Position numbers and translations under genes: made by a program
The notes under the pieces: model-generated
What the model saw: only the letters and a program-made list of their open reading frames with translations
Database searches by the model: none
What the model was told of the DNA's origin: nothing
Assembly: GCA_037013685.1 (NCBI GenBank)
Contig: CM072896.1
Location: forward strand, 8,249,444-8,313,443
Source: Acridotheres tristis
Lineage: Eukaryota > Chordata > Aves > Passeriformes > Sturnidae
Length of the DNA: 64,000 nucleotides
Direction: 5' to 3'
Part shown: positions 1-12,100 of the stretch, piece after piece
How the letters are laid out: each line of letters begins with the position of its first letter
How positions within the stretch are numbered: position 1 is the first letter of the stretch

Positions 1-3000
1 CAAGACAGGCATATTAGGTGCTGTGTCTGGAAAATGTTTAGTACCCCCTGCAAGAATTACCAGATGATTAGGGAGTGGAAGAAAGGACAGTTATGTCATT
101 TTTGAATGCTTATAACAGTCTTCTCCTTGTCAGCCTTCACAGGAAGGAAACAATTTGTTCCTTCTCTGTAGTAGATAAGAAAACAGCCATAGGTTTCAAT
201 TTCAGCACGAAAGTTTAGAGCTGAGTGGCAGAAGAGCAAAGCACTTGGAGATGGCCTGGAGCAAGCAGTGGAGTTTCCATCTCTGGTTTGCTAAGGACAG
301 GTTAGACAAACTTCCACCAGAGTGAGGGGGTGTAAGCCATCCATCCTTGGTGGACAAGCTGGACCAGCCTTGGTTTGGGCTGTCTGTCAGGAAATGTGAG
401 GCTGTCCTTCCCAGTGACTGCAGGCATGGTCCTTCACAAGCAATCTCAGCCTCCTTAGCAGCCACTCCCCTTTCGATCTGAAATAAAGAAAGCTGTCTTA
501 AACCAAAGTAAGTTTAAGGAAGGCAACATAATCAATTTTTCCTTCCTTGATTCTTCCTATTAATTGCCTAAACAAATGCTCTGTCGACTCTAGTCTTATA
601 TTATTCCACTTTATATTTAAATGACTTGGCAGATTCTGCTACTTCTATGTGTGTTCCTTCAGCACAAGGAAGGAGGCTGCTTTGAGAGCAAGACCCAGAA
701 ATAAAACCTGAAATTCAGTCTATCTCCCAACTGCTAATCAGAGTGGAAGGGAAATGATATGAAGGTTTAAAAATGGAATCTTCACACATAAACTGAAATG
801 TCTGAACTATGTTCTGGACCCATTCCAGCTTCAGTGTGCTGGGTGTGTTGATGTGCAGATGTGTGTACCTGTCTCTGACCACCCTGTACAGGCTGAAGGG
901 AACACAGGGACTGATGTAAGGTGTGGTGACTAGATGAGCATTGTGCCCAGGGGGACAGTGTTGCTGGGAGACCTGCATGGACCTTTCCCATTGTCTCTGG
1001 GTGGTCTCAGCCTTTGGTCTGCAAAGCATAGCTCCCCCCTTTCAGACTGCTTCCATCCATCCCTGGTGCTGTTGGCTGTGCAGCACTGCTCTTCTATTGT
1101 ACCTTGATGAGAGTTGGTCTACTGGCCTTTTGGAGTTCAGAAACTGCTGAAACTGCCAGGATTATTCTTGATTTTTAGGCTCCCCACTGGTTCTTTACCT
1201 GAGACCACTGGAGGTGCTGTGACTCTCTGGCTTGGAGCTTGAGCATTGTTATGTCTCATGCAGTGACTGTCTTGTGCATCAGCTGGTGGTTCCAGGCCAC
1301 ATCCCTGCTCATTAGGCCAGGAGTGCCTGCTGCTGTCTTTGCTTGCACAGCAGCTGGAGCTGGATGTGTCCTCTGTGTGCTGGTCATCAAGGACTTGCTG
1401 CCAACAGCAGAGCTGGACAAAATGTTATGACATCTATGGAGGACTTTCTTGTGATTTCTGTTTGTCTTCATTTCCACATTTCTGAGGTTTTGGTTGGCTC
1501 TAGGTGTCCCTCCAGCAGCACTCTGTAAACCTGGAGTGCTATTGAAAACTCTCTGCCTCATGTTCTGCAGAGACTAAAAAATTAATTACTTGTTTTAAAG
1601 CATTTAAACTGAGTGGGAAGCTGCACAAAGGTATGAGCTTGCTTAGATGTATTTCTGATGCCTCGAGGCTCCTTGTGTGTATTCTGTGGGCTCTCTGTCC
1701 TGTTGTCCTGCCCCTGCTGCCTCCTGACATCTCTGCAGTCCCTCCCATGACTCTGGGTTGCTCCTTTGCTGGCTCCCCCCTCACCCTACCATGGGTGCTG
1801 TGCACCCAGCCAGGGGCTGATGGCCACACCAGGATCTCCCAGGGGGCACAGCCCCTGTTCCCTGGCCACCATTCCTTCCTCCTGGAGCAATGGGTTGCAG
1901 TGCTGGTGCTCCCAGGGAAGGTGGATGCATGGGTGCTGCAGTGGTGTTGGCTGCTCTTGGCTGCTTGCTGGATCTTCAGGAAACTCAACGTGTTTGAAGT
2001 GCAGCTGTGCAGTTGGATGGAGAGCTGAAGCCTTTGAGAACCATGGGTTTTTCTTTTTCTTATTTTCCAAAGTATAATTACCAGTATCTAATTTTTTTGT
2101 TGACTTGATAGGTTCCTTTTTTAACTTGGTACAGTTAATAAATATAAAGTAATGCAGAACTGACTGCTTATGCAGAGTACTCCAGTACAGAAGGCTTTTT
2201 CCCACTGGTTTTACTCTAAACAGTACAGCCCTGTGGGCCTGAATTTTCTGATTTATATTGTCTTTGTTTTCAGCAACATCTAGACTGGAATTTGATTTTT
2301 TTTGTTTTGTGACCGATTTTTGGTAGCTTCTCTAAATTTAGAACCCTTTCTTCTACTGCATTAAAAAACCTTAAAGTGAAAAGAATGTAATGTGTTAATT
2401 AGGGACTTTGAGAGGGAAACTCCTAATCTTTTGCAAGGCAATTCTGTTGGAAGGGGAGCAAGGGACTTCAAGAACTTCAATTAAACATGTACATCTTCTG
2501 AAAGATCCCAAGTAATTGAGAGCTGAGAACAGAGTGCTGGTTAATGGGATCTCTGGGTCAGACTCTGAGCCTTAGAAGTCTGATGCTGCACAGCTTGTCT
2601 CTAGAGACAGGGCAAGAAAAGCTGAGGCCTGTTTTGCTCTCTGACAAGAGATGTCCCAGAGGAATTGCAAGGAGTAGTATCTTTGCACAGCCAGGGTTTT
2701 TTTCCCCTAAAATACATTTTTAATCTATTATGTTAGTGGCTCAGCTGCTGTTCCTTTGCTTCAGCTTTGAAGGCTAAACACTGCATATATACATCCTTTC
2801 TAAAATGATGGATTCCTCCTGTGCTGTGTCATTGTGTGCTATTGTACCCCCAGGGCCACCCCAGTGTTGGTTTGCCCTGCTCTGCTGGCCCTGTAGGAAT
2901 GTTTTGGGGATGGTCCCATGCTCCAGGGAGGCTGGGTGGGTGCTGTCGCAGCACCTGGTGTGGGTGACCCACCCCTGGGATGACCTGCAATAGCCGTTTC

Positions 3001-5941
3001 TGTGCCTAGAGCTGGGTAGTTTATTTATGGAGACTCATACATCCATGAGAGTTTCTTGTAGACTGAGCACTCGAGGTTTTTCAAAATAGGTGCTCTATAG
3101 CTGATGAGAAGGGTCATTTTTGTGAAATTACCTGTCTCCTGTGTCTGTGAATGTTGAGGCTTATTACATCTTGCTTCTAATGCTCTAAAAATTCTGACTA
3201 TCTGCAGCCTTAATTGCTGTCCATTAAAACCTCTTTGATCCAGACTGAATAGCAATGGAGATGGATGGAAGGGCTGATTTGCTGAAAGGGCTTCAGACAT
3301 TGTGGAAGGCATCAGGTCACTGCAGTACATTAAGAATAACCTAGTCTAAAGATAGGAGTTACTTAAAATTAGAGATTGAATAAATTTCTGGGAATATTAG
3401 AAGATGTTAACACAAATAATGGGTTTCTCTGCACTGGGGTTTGAATGAGAATAAAAAGGGAAGGTGCTCCACAAAGCACTGCACTCTTTGCTTTCTGCAG
3501 AAGTAGTGGGTGTAGATAGTAAATGTGAGCTAACTGCAGTCTGAAGGTTCATGGAGGAGGCTTGCTGTACTTACAGTGCTTTGGGATCATAACAAGTGCA
3601 AACATCACTTTTTTACCGTGCACTACCAAGCATCAAGTGGAGTGATTCTGTGGCACTCTGCCAGCATTGTGTCACAGACAGGCTTTGCTTGTCCCCTGCC
3701 ACACACTGGCTGTGCACAACTGCTAGTGTAGAGTTAAAAAGCCAAAAAAGATGCTAAAATCCCAACCAAGTGTGTGTGTATGTGATTTCTGATAGAAAAG
3801 GCATGGAAGAAAGAAAAAAGAGAGCTTTTAAGAATCACGTTGAAGGACTTGGACCTGCCTTCAGCCTGGAAATATTTTTTTGACTCCACATTTCTTTTAG
3901 AGCGTGATAAACCATACTTTCCCCCACAAAACAGTTACTAGAATTAGAAAGTTTTATCCCTCATCCCATGAAGTTGCAAATATAAAAGCATTACCTTAGG
4001 AATGTGTCTGATCCTCTCTGAGCTAAAGCACACAAGCCCATAATTCCCAATACCTTGGAGATTAATGCTTAAGTGAGGAGTTAGTGGTGCCAGAAGAGAG
4101 ATTTCTGTGAGTCTATGTTAAGTGTCACCAAATAGAGTTTCAGAATCTCAGACAGAAGCATTGGAGTTGCTAATTGTGCTGGGGGTGTTTTCTAAGTGGC
4201 AAAGAGATTTGAGACACTCAGACTGATTGCTCTGTCATGCAGCCAGCCACAGCAGAGCTGTTATCCTAGAGGGATGCCAGTAACTCGTCTGTGATCTCTG
4301 TGCCTGATAGAATGGGGAATACTCCTCTGACCCTGGCATTTCAAAAAATGTTGACTCATCTTTTCTGTTTGTTGGTGTAAAAATCAATTCGAGTAGTGAG
4401 GTTTTTATGATAATTGAATGGATGCAAGTTCTTTCCATCTTGCTGTTGTCATCTCCCTGCAGTTTGCCTCATCTCTGCATTAAAAGCAGATTAAGAGACT
4501 GGAACTTCTAATGGCTTTTGCAATGAGTCACAAGTGCATGTCTAGACTCCTTAGACAATTTTTATGTTTTCTCACTAGCATGTAAGAATGAGAGTTTCTC
4601 TTTAGTAAACTAGTTACACAGCCAGCTCCGAAGAAGTTTTCCTATTTGGGGAGTTTGACATGCTTATGTCAAAGCTGTATCTTAATTTAGTGTGTCTGTG
4701 CTGAGACCTTCATGATCCCTTCTCAGTTCTCATCTTTAGGAAGTTCTTTCATCTTGTATTTACATAGCCAATGTACATATTTTTGATTTTTGGGGGTAGA
4801 TGGAGTGAGACTATATTGGCTTCTTCGCTCCTCCCCTGAATCAAAACTCCTGTCTATCTGTCTAACTCCTTATTTCCTGAAGTGACAGGTGTACCTACAA
4901 AATGTGATTCACTTGCCTGTTACTCCTGCTCACAGTGTGGAGCTTCTTAGTGGTGTCCCAGTCCCAAATGGCAGCAGCAGCAGCAGCAAACCTTTTCTAG
5001 ACACATTCAACAAATGGCCAAGGTCATGGCCTAAGCAATGTGTGCTCTTGTGTGGCTTCCCAGCTCTGGAGGGCTGGGTGTCACATTTTGGAAGAGGGAA
5101 AACAAGCATGTTAGGTGGGGTACATCTGATGAAATCATCCAGCTGCCAAATCCAGAGACTGAATGAAATTTCATGCTAAATAAAATGAATAAATAAAGTG
5201 CTAACATGTCGCTGTTTGCAACGCATCTACTAGCAATGCTTTAAAAGACAACCTTGTTGTTACTTGAAATGTTGGGGTGAAAATGTGATGGTGGCAGGTG
5301 CAGCTCTTGGCTCTGCCCACTCAGAGCCTTGTGCTTCCCGGGATCTGCTCGTGCAGCTGTGGCTGCTGAGCCCAGCCCTGTGTAGCAGCTGGATCTTCCA
5401 GCTGTGGCACTCAGTGTGGGGTGGTCCCACGACATCCTGGCACCAGGAGCACGGGGCTGGAGGCACAGGGAAAAATTCTGCCGAGGGCTCTTATCAGCAG
5501 CAGCTGGCAGCAAATTTCAGGGGCTATAATGAGGCAAAATTTAAAGGAAGTACTTCAGTAATTGCAGTTTAAGTTTTTCACCTCAAAATGCATTTCCAGT
5601 GAAAGCAGTGGTGGCTTTGTCTACTGATGTAGAAATTTCAAACATAACACGTCAATACCTTTTATGAAATACACCTGATTACCCTGGAGGAAAGGCTGAT
5701 CCCATTTCTTGAAAGTCTTTGTCCATGTGACTGCTACCTTAGTTAGTCTGAATAGATTATTGCTCTGCAGGAAATGTAGCTGTGCTATCACTACAGTCTT
5801 CATTCTAGTGTAAAAGTTGAACATCACTGACATCTTTTATAACAAACGATTTGGTTTAAGGACTTGGAACTGTAGCACTTCTAATATTTTAAGTGTTTGT
5901 TTTTCTACTTCACTAAAACGATAAAATTCTCTCATTTCCAG
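1..5941 (+). other. SGPP2: SGPP2 intron 1 (3' part), no coding exon seen
   Basis: This stretch lies upstream of the first recognisable SGPP2 exon and ends in a good acceptor (pyrimidine-rich tract, then CAG at 5939-5941). I see no candidate for SGPP2 exon 1, which in mammals carries the initiator methionine and a poorly conserved, alanine-rich N-terminal tail, and no CpG-rich promoter-like block. Exon 1 and the promoter are therefore inferred to lie before position 1. The interval holds a short (GCA)6 run at 4971-4988 and otherwise looks like unique intron sequence. Open frames here, such as 1633-2028 and 1539-1988 on the other strand, have no recognisable protein content. Confidence 0.7.
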
Positions 5942-6100
5942 GATTGCACACAGAAGTATATTGTGAAGAATTACTTCTACTACTACTTGTTCAAGTTTTC
6001 AGCTGCTTTGGGTGAAGAGATTTTTTATATCACTTTCCTTCCATTTACCTACTGGAATATAGATCACTCTGTGTCTAGAAGAATGATAATTGTTTGGTCT
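5942..6100 (+). CDS. SGPP2: SGPP2 exon 2
   Basis: 159 nt, 53 codons, phase 0 at both ends. The acceptor is TTTCCAG before GATTGC at 5942; the donor is GTAAGT at 6101. It encodes the first conserved block of the enzyme: a tyrosine-rich [14 protein letters not shown] segment (window residues 11-24), then a hydrophobic stretch and an SRRMIIVW segment leading into the membrane helix completed by exon 3. The reading frame stays open upstream to a chance ATG at 5897, but that part is intron. Confidence 0.96.
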
Positions 6101-9100
6101 GTAAGTATTTCTATGATTAATTTAAATTTTATTTCTGTATCCATAGCAAATGAATATTTAAGAACAAGAACAACCCTTCAAACAAACAAAATCCCTTCAA
6201 ACAAAAGAAGCACCAGCACTATTCATGTGTAGCTCATGTTTAGGAAGAAAAGGCATTGCAATACTGAGAGAGGAGGTGAGAGGCATCATCTTACTCAGGG
6301 TTACTTCATCTCTGCCACATCTTGGACGGATTTTTTTTTTCAGCACAATCACTGACTGAGCTGCTTTTGATACAGTTTGCACAGAACAGTTGGGAAAACA
6401 CTTCCTTCCCAATGTGTCATGGTACTTCAGGGATTGTTTTTCATCACTTTAGGAAATCTTTCTCTTATTCTCATTTCTTCTGTGTAATTTCATATAGTTC
6501 TGGCTTTGTTGGAATTACTATAAGCCTGATAGTAAGGGGATATGCAGGCTGCAGTGGAATAATAAGCAGGGTATTTCTGCAGTCGTTTGAGGGGGGAAAG
6601 ATCAGATTGTCTGTTGAAGGCTAAGACTTGAAAGCATCGATTTTTATTAATATGAGATCATTCACAAATTAACTGACTTCAACATTGCTTCAGGATGGAT
6701 TTGGGGTGTCCAGAATAATGTATTTCCATTATAGCACTGAAAAACAGGAGATAACCAGGCACTTTAGGCCAGGACTGGCTGTTTTGTCACTGCCATTGCT
6801 CATCTTGGTATTGATCAGATATTGCTGTTCAAATAAAACCATTTTAGAACAGAGAAAAGAGGTAGGGAGCACCTCTGCCAGGTGGCAGAGCCTGCAGATT
6901 TAGCTATCAATCTGCACTGATTTAAGAAACTGAAGCTTGGTAAAAAGTTAAATATTATATCCAAGCTTATTGCTTTACAGTGAAGATTTTCTGTGATCTA
7001 GTCAATTCTGGTTAATAATATTTTGTCTTTTAATCAAATAATATGATAAGAAATAATAAAGCCAACTTGAATTGGGTCATACACTTCAAATACACCTGGT
7101 CTTGGACAGAAGACATCAGTTGCTCTGTGCCAGTAACCTTAGTCAATACATTTTATAAAGAGAACATGAAAAATAACTTGCAGATGAAATTTAGAAGTAG
7201 GTGGACACAGCATAACTAGAGCTGGGTTTTGGCCAGGAGTACACCTACAGCTTCTGGAAGCTTGCCACAGAAGACGAAAATTGGTAGTCACTGCCTTCTG
7301 GGTTTGCATATTGCTCAAAAAAATGAGCCTTTGGAATTCTTTACATGCATTTTTGTAGACTTGCCTTGCCTTTTCCTTGCAAGGAGTTCATCTGAGTATT
7401 GGCCAGATATAGTCTGACTTAGAGTATTCAAGTATCTGATATTATGATAAGTAATATTATTTTTCATTTACTGAGTTGTGGAGTTACACTTTATACTGAA
7501 AAGAGGAAACTCTTTTAAATACATGGGCTTGTGACAATCTGTGTTTTTAAAACATTAATTATATGTAATAGTGAAATGGCAAAAAATGTCTGTGCAGGCC
7601 ATGTGTTAATGTTGTGCCATGCTCAGCTGGGAGGATCTCTCGTTGGTATTGGTCTGTCTAACAGAGTCATAAAATCATAGAATGGCTTGAGTTGGAAGGG
7701 ACCTTAAAAATCACCTACTTTCATAAAAATCACCTACTTCCCTCCCCACTGCTGGGGGCAGGGACACCTTCCACTATTCCAGGTTGCTCCAAGCCCTGTC
7801 CAGCCCGGCCTCAGATGCCTTGGTCATGGATGTGACATTTGGCTCAGCTACATGGGAAACACCATGGTGGCAGTGGGACAAAGCTGTACTTTTAACTAAA
7901 TTGGAAGGTTTTGGTGATAGAGCTTGGAAGAAATGCTTCTGGATGCATGATGGTCATGTGTGGCTAAGAAGAGCTGAGTCAGAGGACAGCAAAAATCCTG
8001 GCAGCCTGATAGTCTCTGACAGCAGCTGTGAGTGGAGGGCTGGGAAGAGCATGAAAGGATAATTGCAGCACACAGGCATGCTCTGCAGAGTTCTCTTGTC
8101 CATCTGGGAAAAGCAGCTGGTATCAAAGGGAGAGCCCTAAGGGAAAGGTGGGAGTAATTCCCCTCTGAAGGGAGTGCTCAGGAGGAGGGAAGGTTGTTAG
8201 TGAAGCTCTTCAGCAGGGAGAGAGAGTGGACCAGCAATGGCTTTTTCAAGAGCCAGGGGCAAAGCACAGGGATATGTTGGGAGCATGGTTGGCAGGGATG
8301 ATGGTGACACAGAGTGACACCCATGGCCAGGAGAAGTGGCTCTGCAGAAGTAGAAGGTGCTGAGGGTGGTATTTTTGTGCTGTTTCTCACTTAAACCTGT
8401 GAGTTTCTACTGCAAGTTGGAAATTAAAATGTTGGTGTCTCGGGATGAATCAGGGGAATTTCTTCCCTTAAAATTTAAAGCAGCATTAATGCTGTTTACA
8501 AAGACTTCCTGCCATCTTATCTGTAATAGTTTATGCGGAGCCAGTCACCCCCATTTGAGAAAGATAATTTCAAATTGGAGCAGGGCCAGGGATGATTAAA
8601 GAACAGACTATTTTCTGGGCAGAGACTGAAAGCTTAGATAAATCCCTAGCAAAATGAAGTTGGAGAGAGAATGAGGCTGGCTGCTAAAACCATGGGAAGG
8701 AAGGAGCTTCTTAAAATAAAACTACAGTCACAAGAAGAAACATGCATAAGGCAGTCATAAATAATTTCAGTTGAAGCCAAAGGTTGTGAAACAGCTCTAG
8801 AAGGGTGAAGGGCAGAAAGAAAAATTATTAAGAGATTGTTTCAGCAGCAGCAGAGGAGTGGACTTAGACCCTGGAATGTCTTCTCCTGCCCTGGGTCCCC
8901 AGAGCCAGCTGCTTGTGCTTTTCTGTTCAGGTGGATGGCTCTGGGAAATGCTGGCTGTTGTTGCATCCAGATGCTTTGGCAGCTCAAGGCAGCACGTTGT
9001 GCTTCCATGGGGCTTTGTCTCTGAGGATTCACACTCCATGTGCAGGCTTTACCTTTACTTTTGTGGACAGATGGAGGAAATACCTGTATGAAACCTCTGA

Positions 9101-12100
9101 GCAAGGTGCTGAGTCAGTAATGAAGGTGCTCTGGTGTCTTGCTCCTCTTCTCCAGCAATTTGAAGTAAACACTCTTGAAACTGCACAGGCCAGGCTTTGA
9201 TGCCTGTGTCTCTTGCAATTTCAGCCACGAAGTGCAGAGATGAAAAATAGCTTCACACAGTTCCCAAATGTACTTTAAATTTACTGCACATCTCAGCTCG
9301 AGAGATGAAAGCTCACTTTGCTTCTGTTTTATTGTTTTTTACTTTTTGCACTTCTTCAGATTTGAGATCTTTATTTTGGTGTGGAATTTCAAAGGCAAAG
9401 ATCAGGAAAAAAATACTGTTTCAGTTTGCTATTCAGCGTGACTGGAAATCTCTTTTTTCTGGGTTTTTTTTTCCTCAGGCCACATATCTTTATGGCCTAT
9501 AAAACTTTAATTTATTCAATGTATATAAGAGCTGGCCAGTATGGGCTTTGTTGGGGCAAGTGTGGAAGCTTTTGGCATGTCACAGTGATAAGCTGCTGAC
9601 TCAGGGGTAGGTGGCACCTCTGAAGGAAGGCAGAGTTTGGGTGTCTGGTGATGCCAGGCTGTGTGTGCCCCTCGGAGCTCCCTGAGCAGAGCTGGGCAGG
9701 GACATCTTCAGCAGCTCTGAGAAGGTCCTGGGTCTGAACCCACAGCAGTTCAGCTTTCCGTCTTGATTTTCAGAGGAAGAGCTTTCTAAAGGCTGTCAGC
9801 ACTTAGTTACTCAGCAATGATGAGCTGTGAACTCCCTCTCAGGGTAACCAGGAGTTTCCTAACCCGCAGGAGTTTACCTGAAATTGTGATGCCACTGATA
9901 CTGCTGTGCAGTGATGGAAAACACACCTGAAAACAAACTTTGGGTTTAACAATTCTCATGTTCGTTAGTTTTAGCACCTTTGCAACACTTCACTGAAACA
10001 AGCCTGGAACTGCTGACAAACAGTCACTTGAAAGCCAAGCTCTTTAAAGCACCAAATATTGCACTGCACAGGAACATGTAAAACTGTATTCAGACACATG
10101 AGTAACTACATGTCAGAATACAAAAATAAATGGTGTGTGCAAGGTGATAAAGTGTTGATTGAAAGGGAGTTTTGCAAGAGCTGGTAGCTGTACTCCACCC
10201 TCGAAGAAAAAGTGCCAATAGGGCTTTCATAACTGAGACAAACTGTGAATCATTTCAGGTGAAGTTTAAATTGGAAACCTTTTGTATTTCAATAGAACTT
10301 CTAGGTGTAACAGTTTTCCTGTTTTAGATGTTAGATGACAAACTATATCAATGTGACAGTACTTTTCCCTGCTACCAGGAGCCAAATTTCCTCCTCTAAG
10401 CCCATTATAAGATAGTCAACTACCTTATAGATTTTGTCTAAAGGCTTCTTTTAAAGACAGAGTGAATGTGTTAGGGTGTTGCCTGATTGTGCTTCTGGAG
10501 GCTCAAAGTTCTACTAATCTTGCTCTGGTTTTGTGTTTCTGAAGCCTGAATTCAGACAAAGTCCTCCTTCCTTATATATATATTTATATATATATAAATA
10601 AACTTTTTTAGGAAGCTGCCCATGCTGTGTCTTCCCTGTCCCCTTGCCTCCTGCTGCCCTTTGCTGTGGTGTGAATGCTGTGCTGCCTATGGTGGGCTGG
10701 AGACCTGCCTGCTGGATTTGCTGTTCCCATGGTGGTTGGGACAGCCCAAGGATTTGCCCATCCCAGCAGCTGCATGCCACCTTGAATGTCCCATTGACCC
10801 TGGCCAAACCCTTGGTAAACGTGAGAAGTTCCTGTGCAGCAGCACAAGGTTGATGTATTTTCTGGAAACAATGCCCATGCTGGAAATGGCAGGTTCTGGA
10901 GCTCCAGGAGAGCCGGGTACCCTCTCCCACAAGGTGTGTGTGCCTCGAGGAGGATCCCTGCCCTGCTGCTGGTGTTGGCACATGGGGAGCAGCCTGGTGC
11001 TCCAGGAGGGGATGGGGAGCAGGACACAGCCTGATGCTGGCGGTGTCTGGGGCTCTTCTGCTCTGCTGGGCTTCGTCCACCTGGGCTGCTGCCAGGGCAA
11101 GGGGCCAACTCTGCTGCTCAGTCACTTTCATGGTGTGCTTTCCTGAAGCCAAGACTTAGTTCTTGGGGTTGGAGGAGTACTTGCACAAAAAGAGGCTCTT
11201 CCTTGCCCTCTTCCTCTTTCACTCTGAACCAAGTGATGCTTGAGGGGCGCAGTCACAGCCAGTATCTGCTGCAGTGTTTATCTGCTCACGTAACCTGGGG
11301 GATGCTGAGAATAGATCAGTGCCGGCTGGGTGCTTGGCTTAATTTCTGTATGCTAAATCAAAGTCACGCCTGCCTCGGCAACCACATACAGTCTTCTGCT
11401 TGACTAATCTGCAAGTGTTTATTAATAGTGCATACTTCTTTTTTTTCTTCAATATGCTTGGTCACTCCTATCAGTGCACAGTGCTTGTGACAGAAACCCA
11501 AAGTAACATAATTTTCAAACTGTAAATTTCCTTTCTGGGAAGATGACATATTACTGCAGGCCACACTTTCTAGAGCCAGGTTATAGAGTTTCTATTTTGG
11601 AGCTGAACCAGCAGATTCAGTCAGGCTGTCACACTGTGAGTCTCAGGGAAGAAGTTGCCAATGCTATTTGACCATGTGTCTTCTCTACAATTTTGTCTTG
11701 TCCTTTTAATAGATCAATAATGAAGATAAGGACAGCTGCAAAATCAGAAGTTGAAAACAAATGTGATCTGGTTCCTCTTTGTTAGCTGAAATATTACAGA
11801 ATACAAAAAGAATTGGTCCTCCTGACCTTCATATGCCAGTGGGAGGGTCAGGTGTGTCCATGCTGTGCAGAGGCTGTAGCAGGGCAGGGATGATGGAGGA
11901 TGTCCACACACAGCACAGCTGCAGCAATGAGCAGGTTTCCTCTATCCTGCCAGGCTCAAGGTCTGGGCAGCTGCCATAGGAATGTTCCACAGGGGAAATT
12001 GCACTCTGTGGCAGTGCTGCCATGCCTCTGCTCAGGGAACTGGCTTAGTTGTGTCTGTGTGCTCCACAATGTCTGCACTGTGGTGGGAAATCTGCTTCCA

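Noticed and set aside
1539..2205. Overlapping 131-149-codon open frames on both strands near the start of the window
   Set aside because: They are mutual shadows in a GC-rich intron segment and do not resemble the SGPP2 N-terminus.
10514..11152. 212-codon minus-strand open frame, with overlapping long frames on both strands
   Set aside because: It lies in a GC-rich intron block open in several frames at once. The peptides are biased in composition, no domain is recognised, and part runs into a TA microsatellite.
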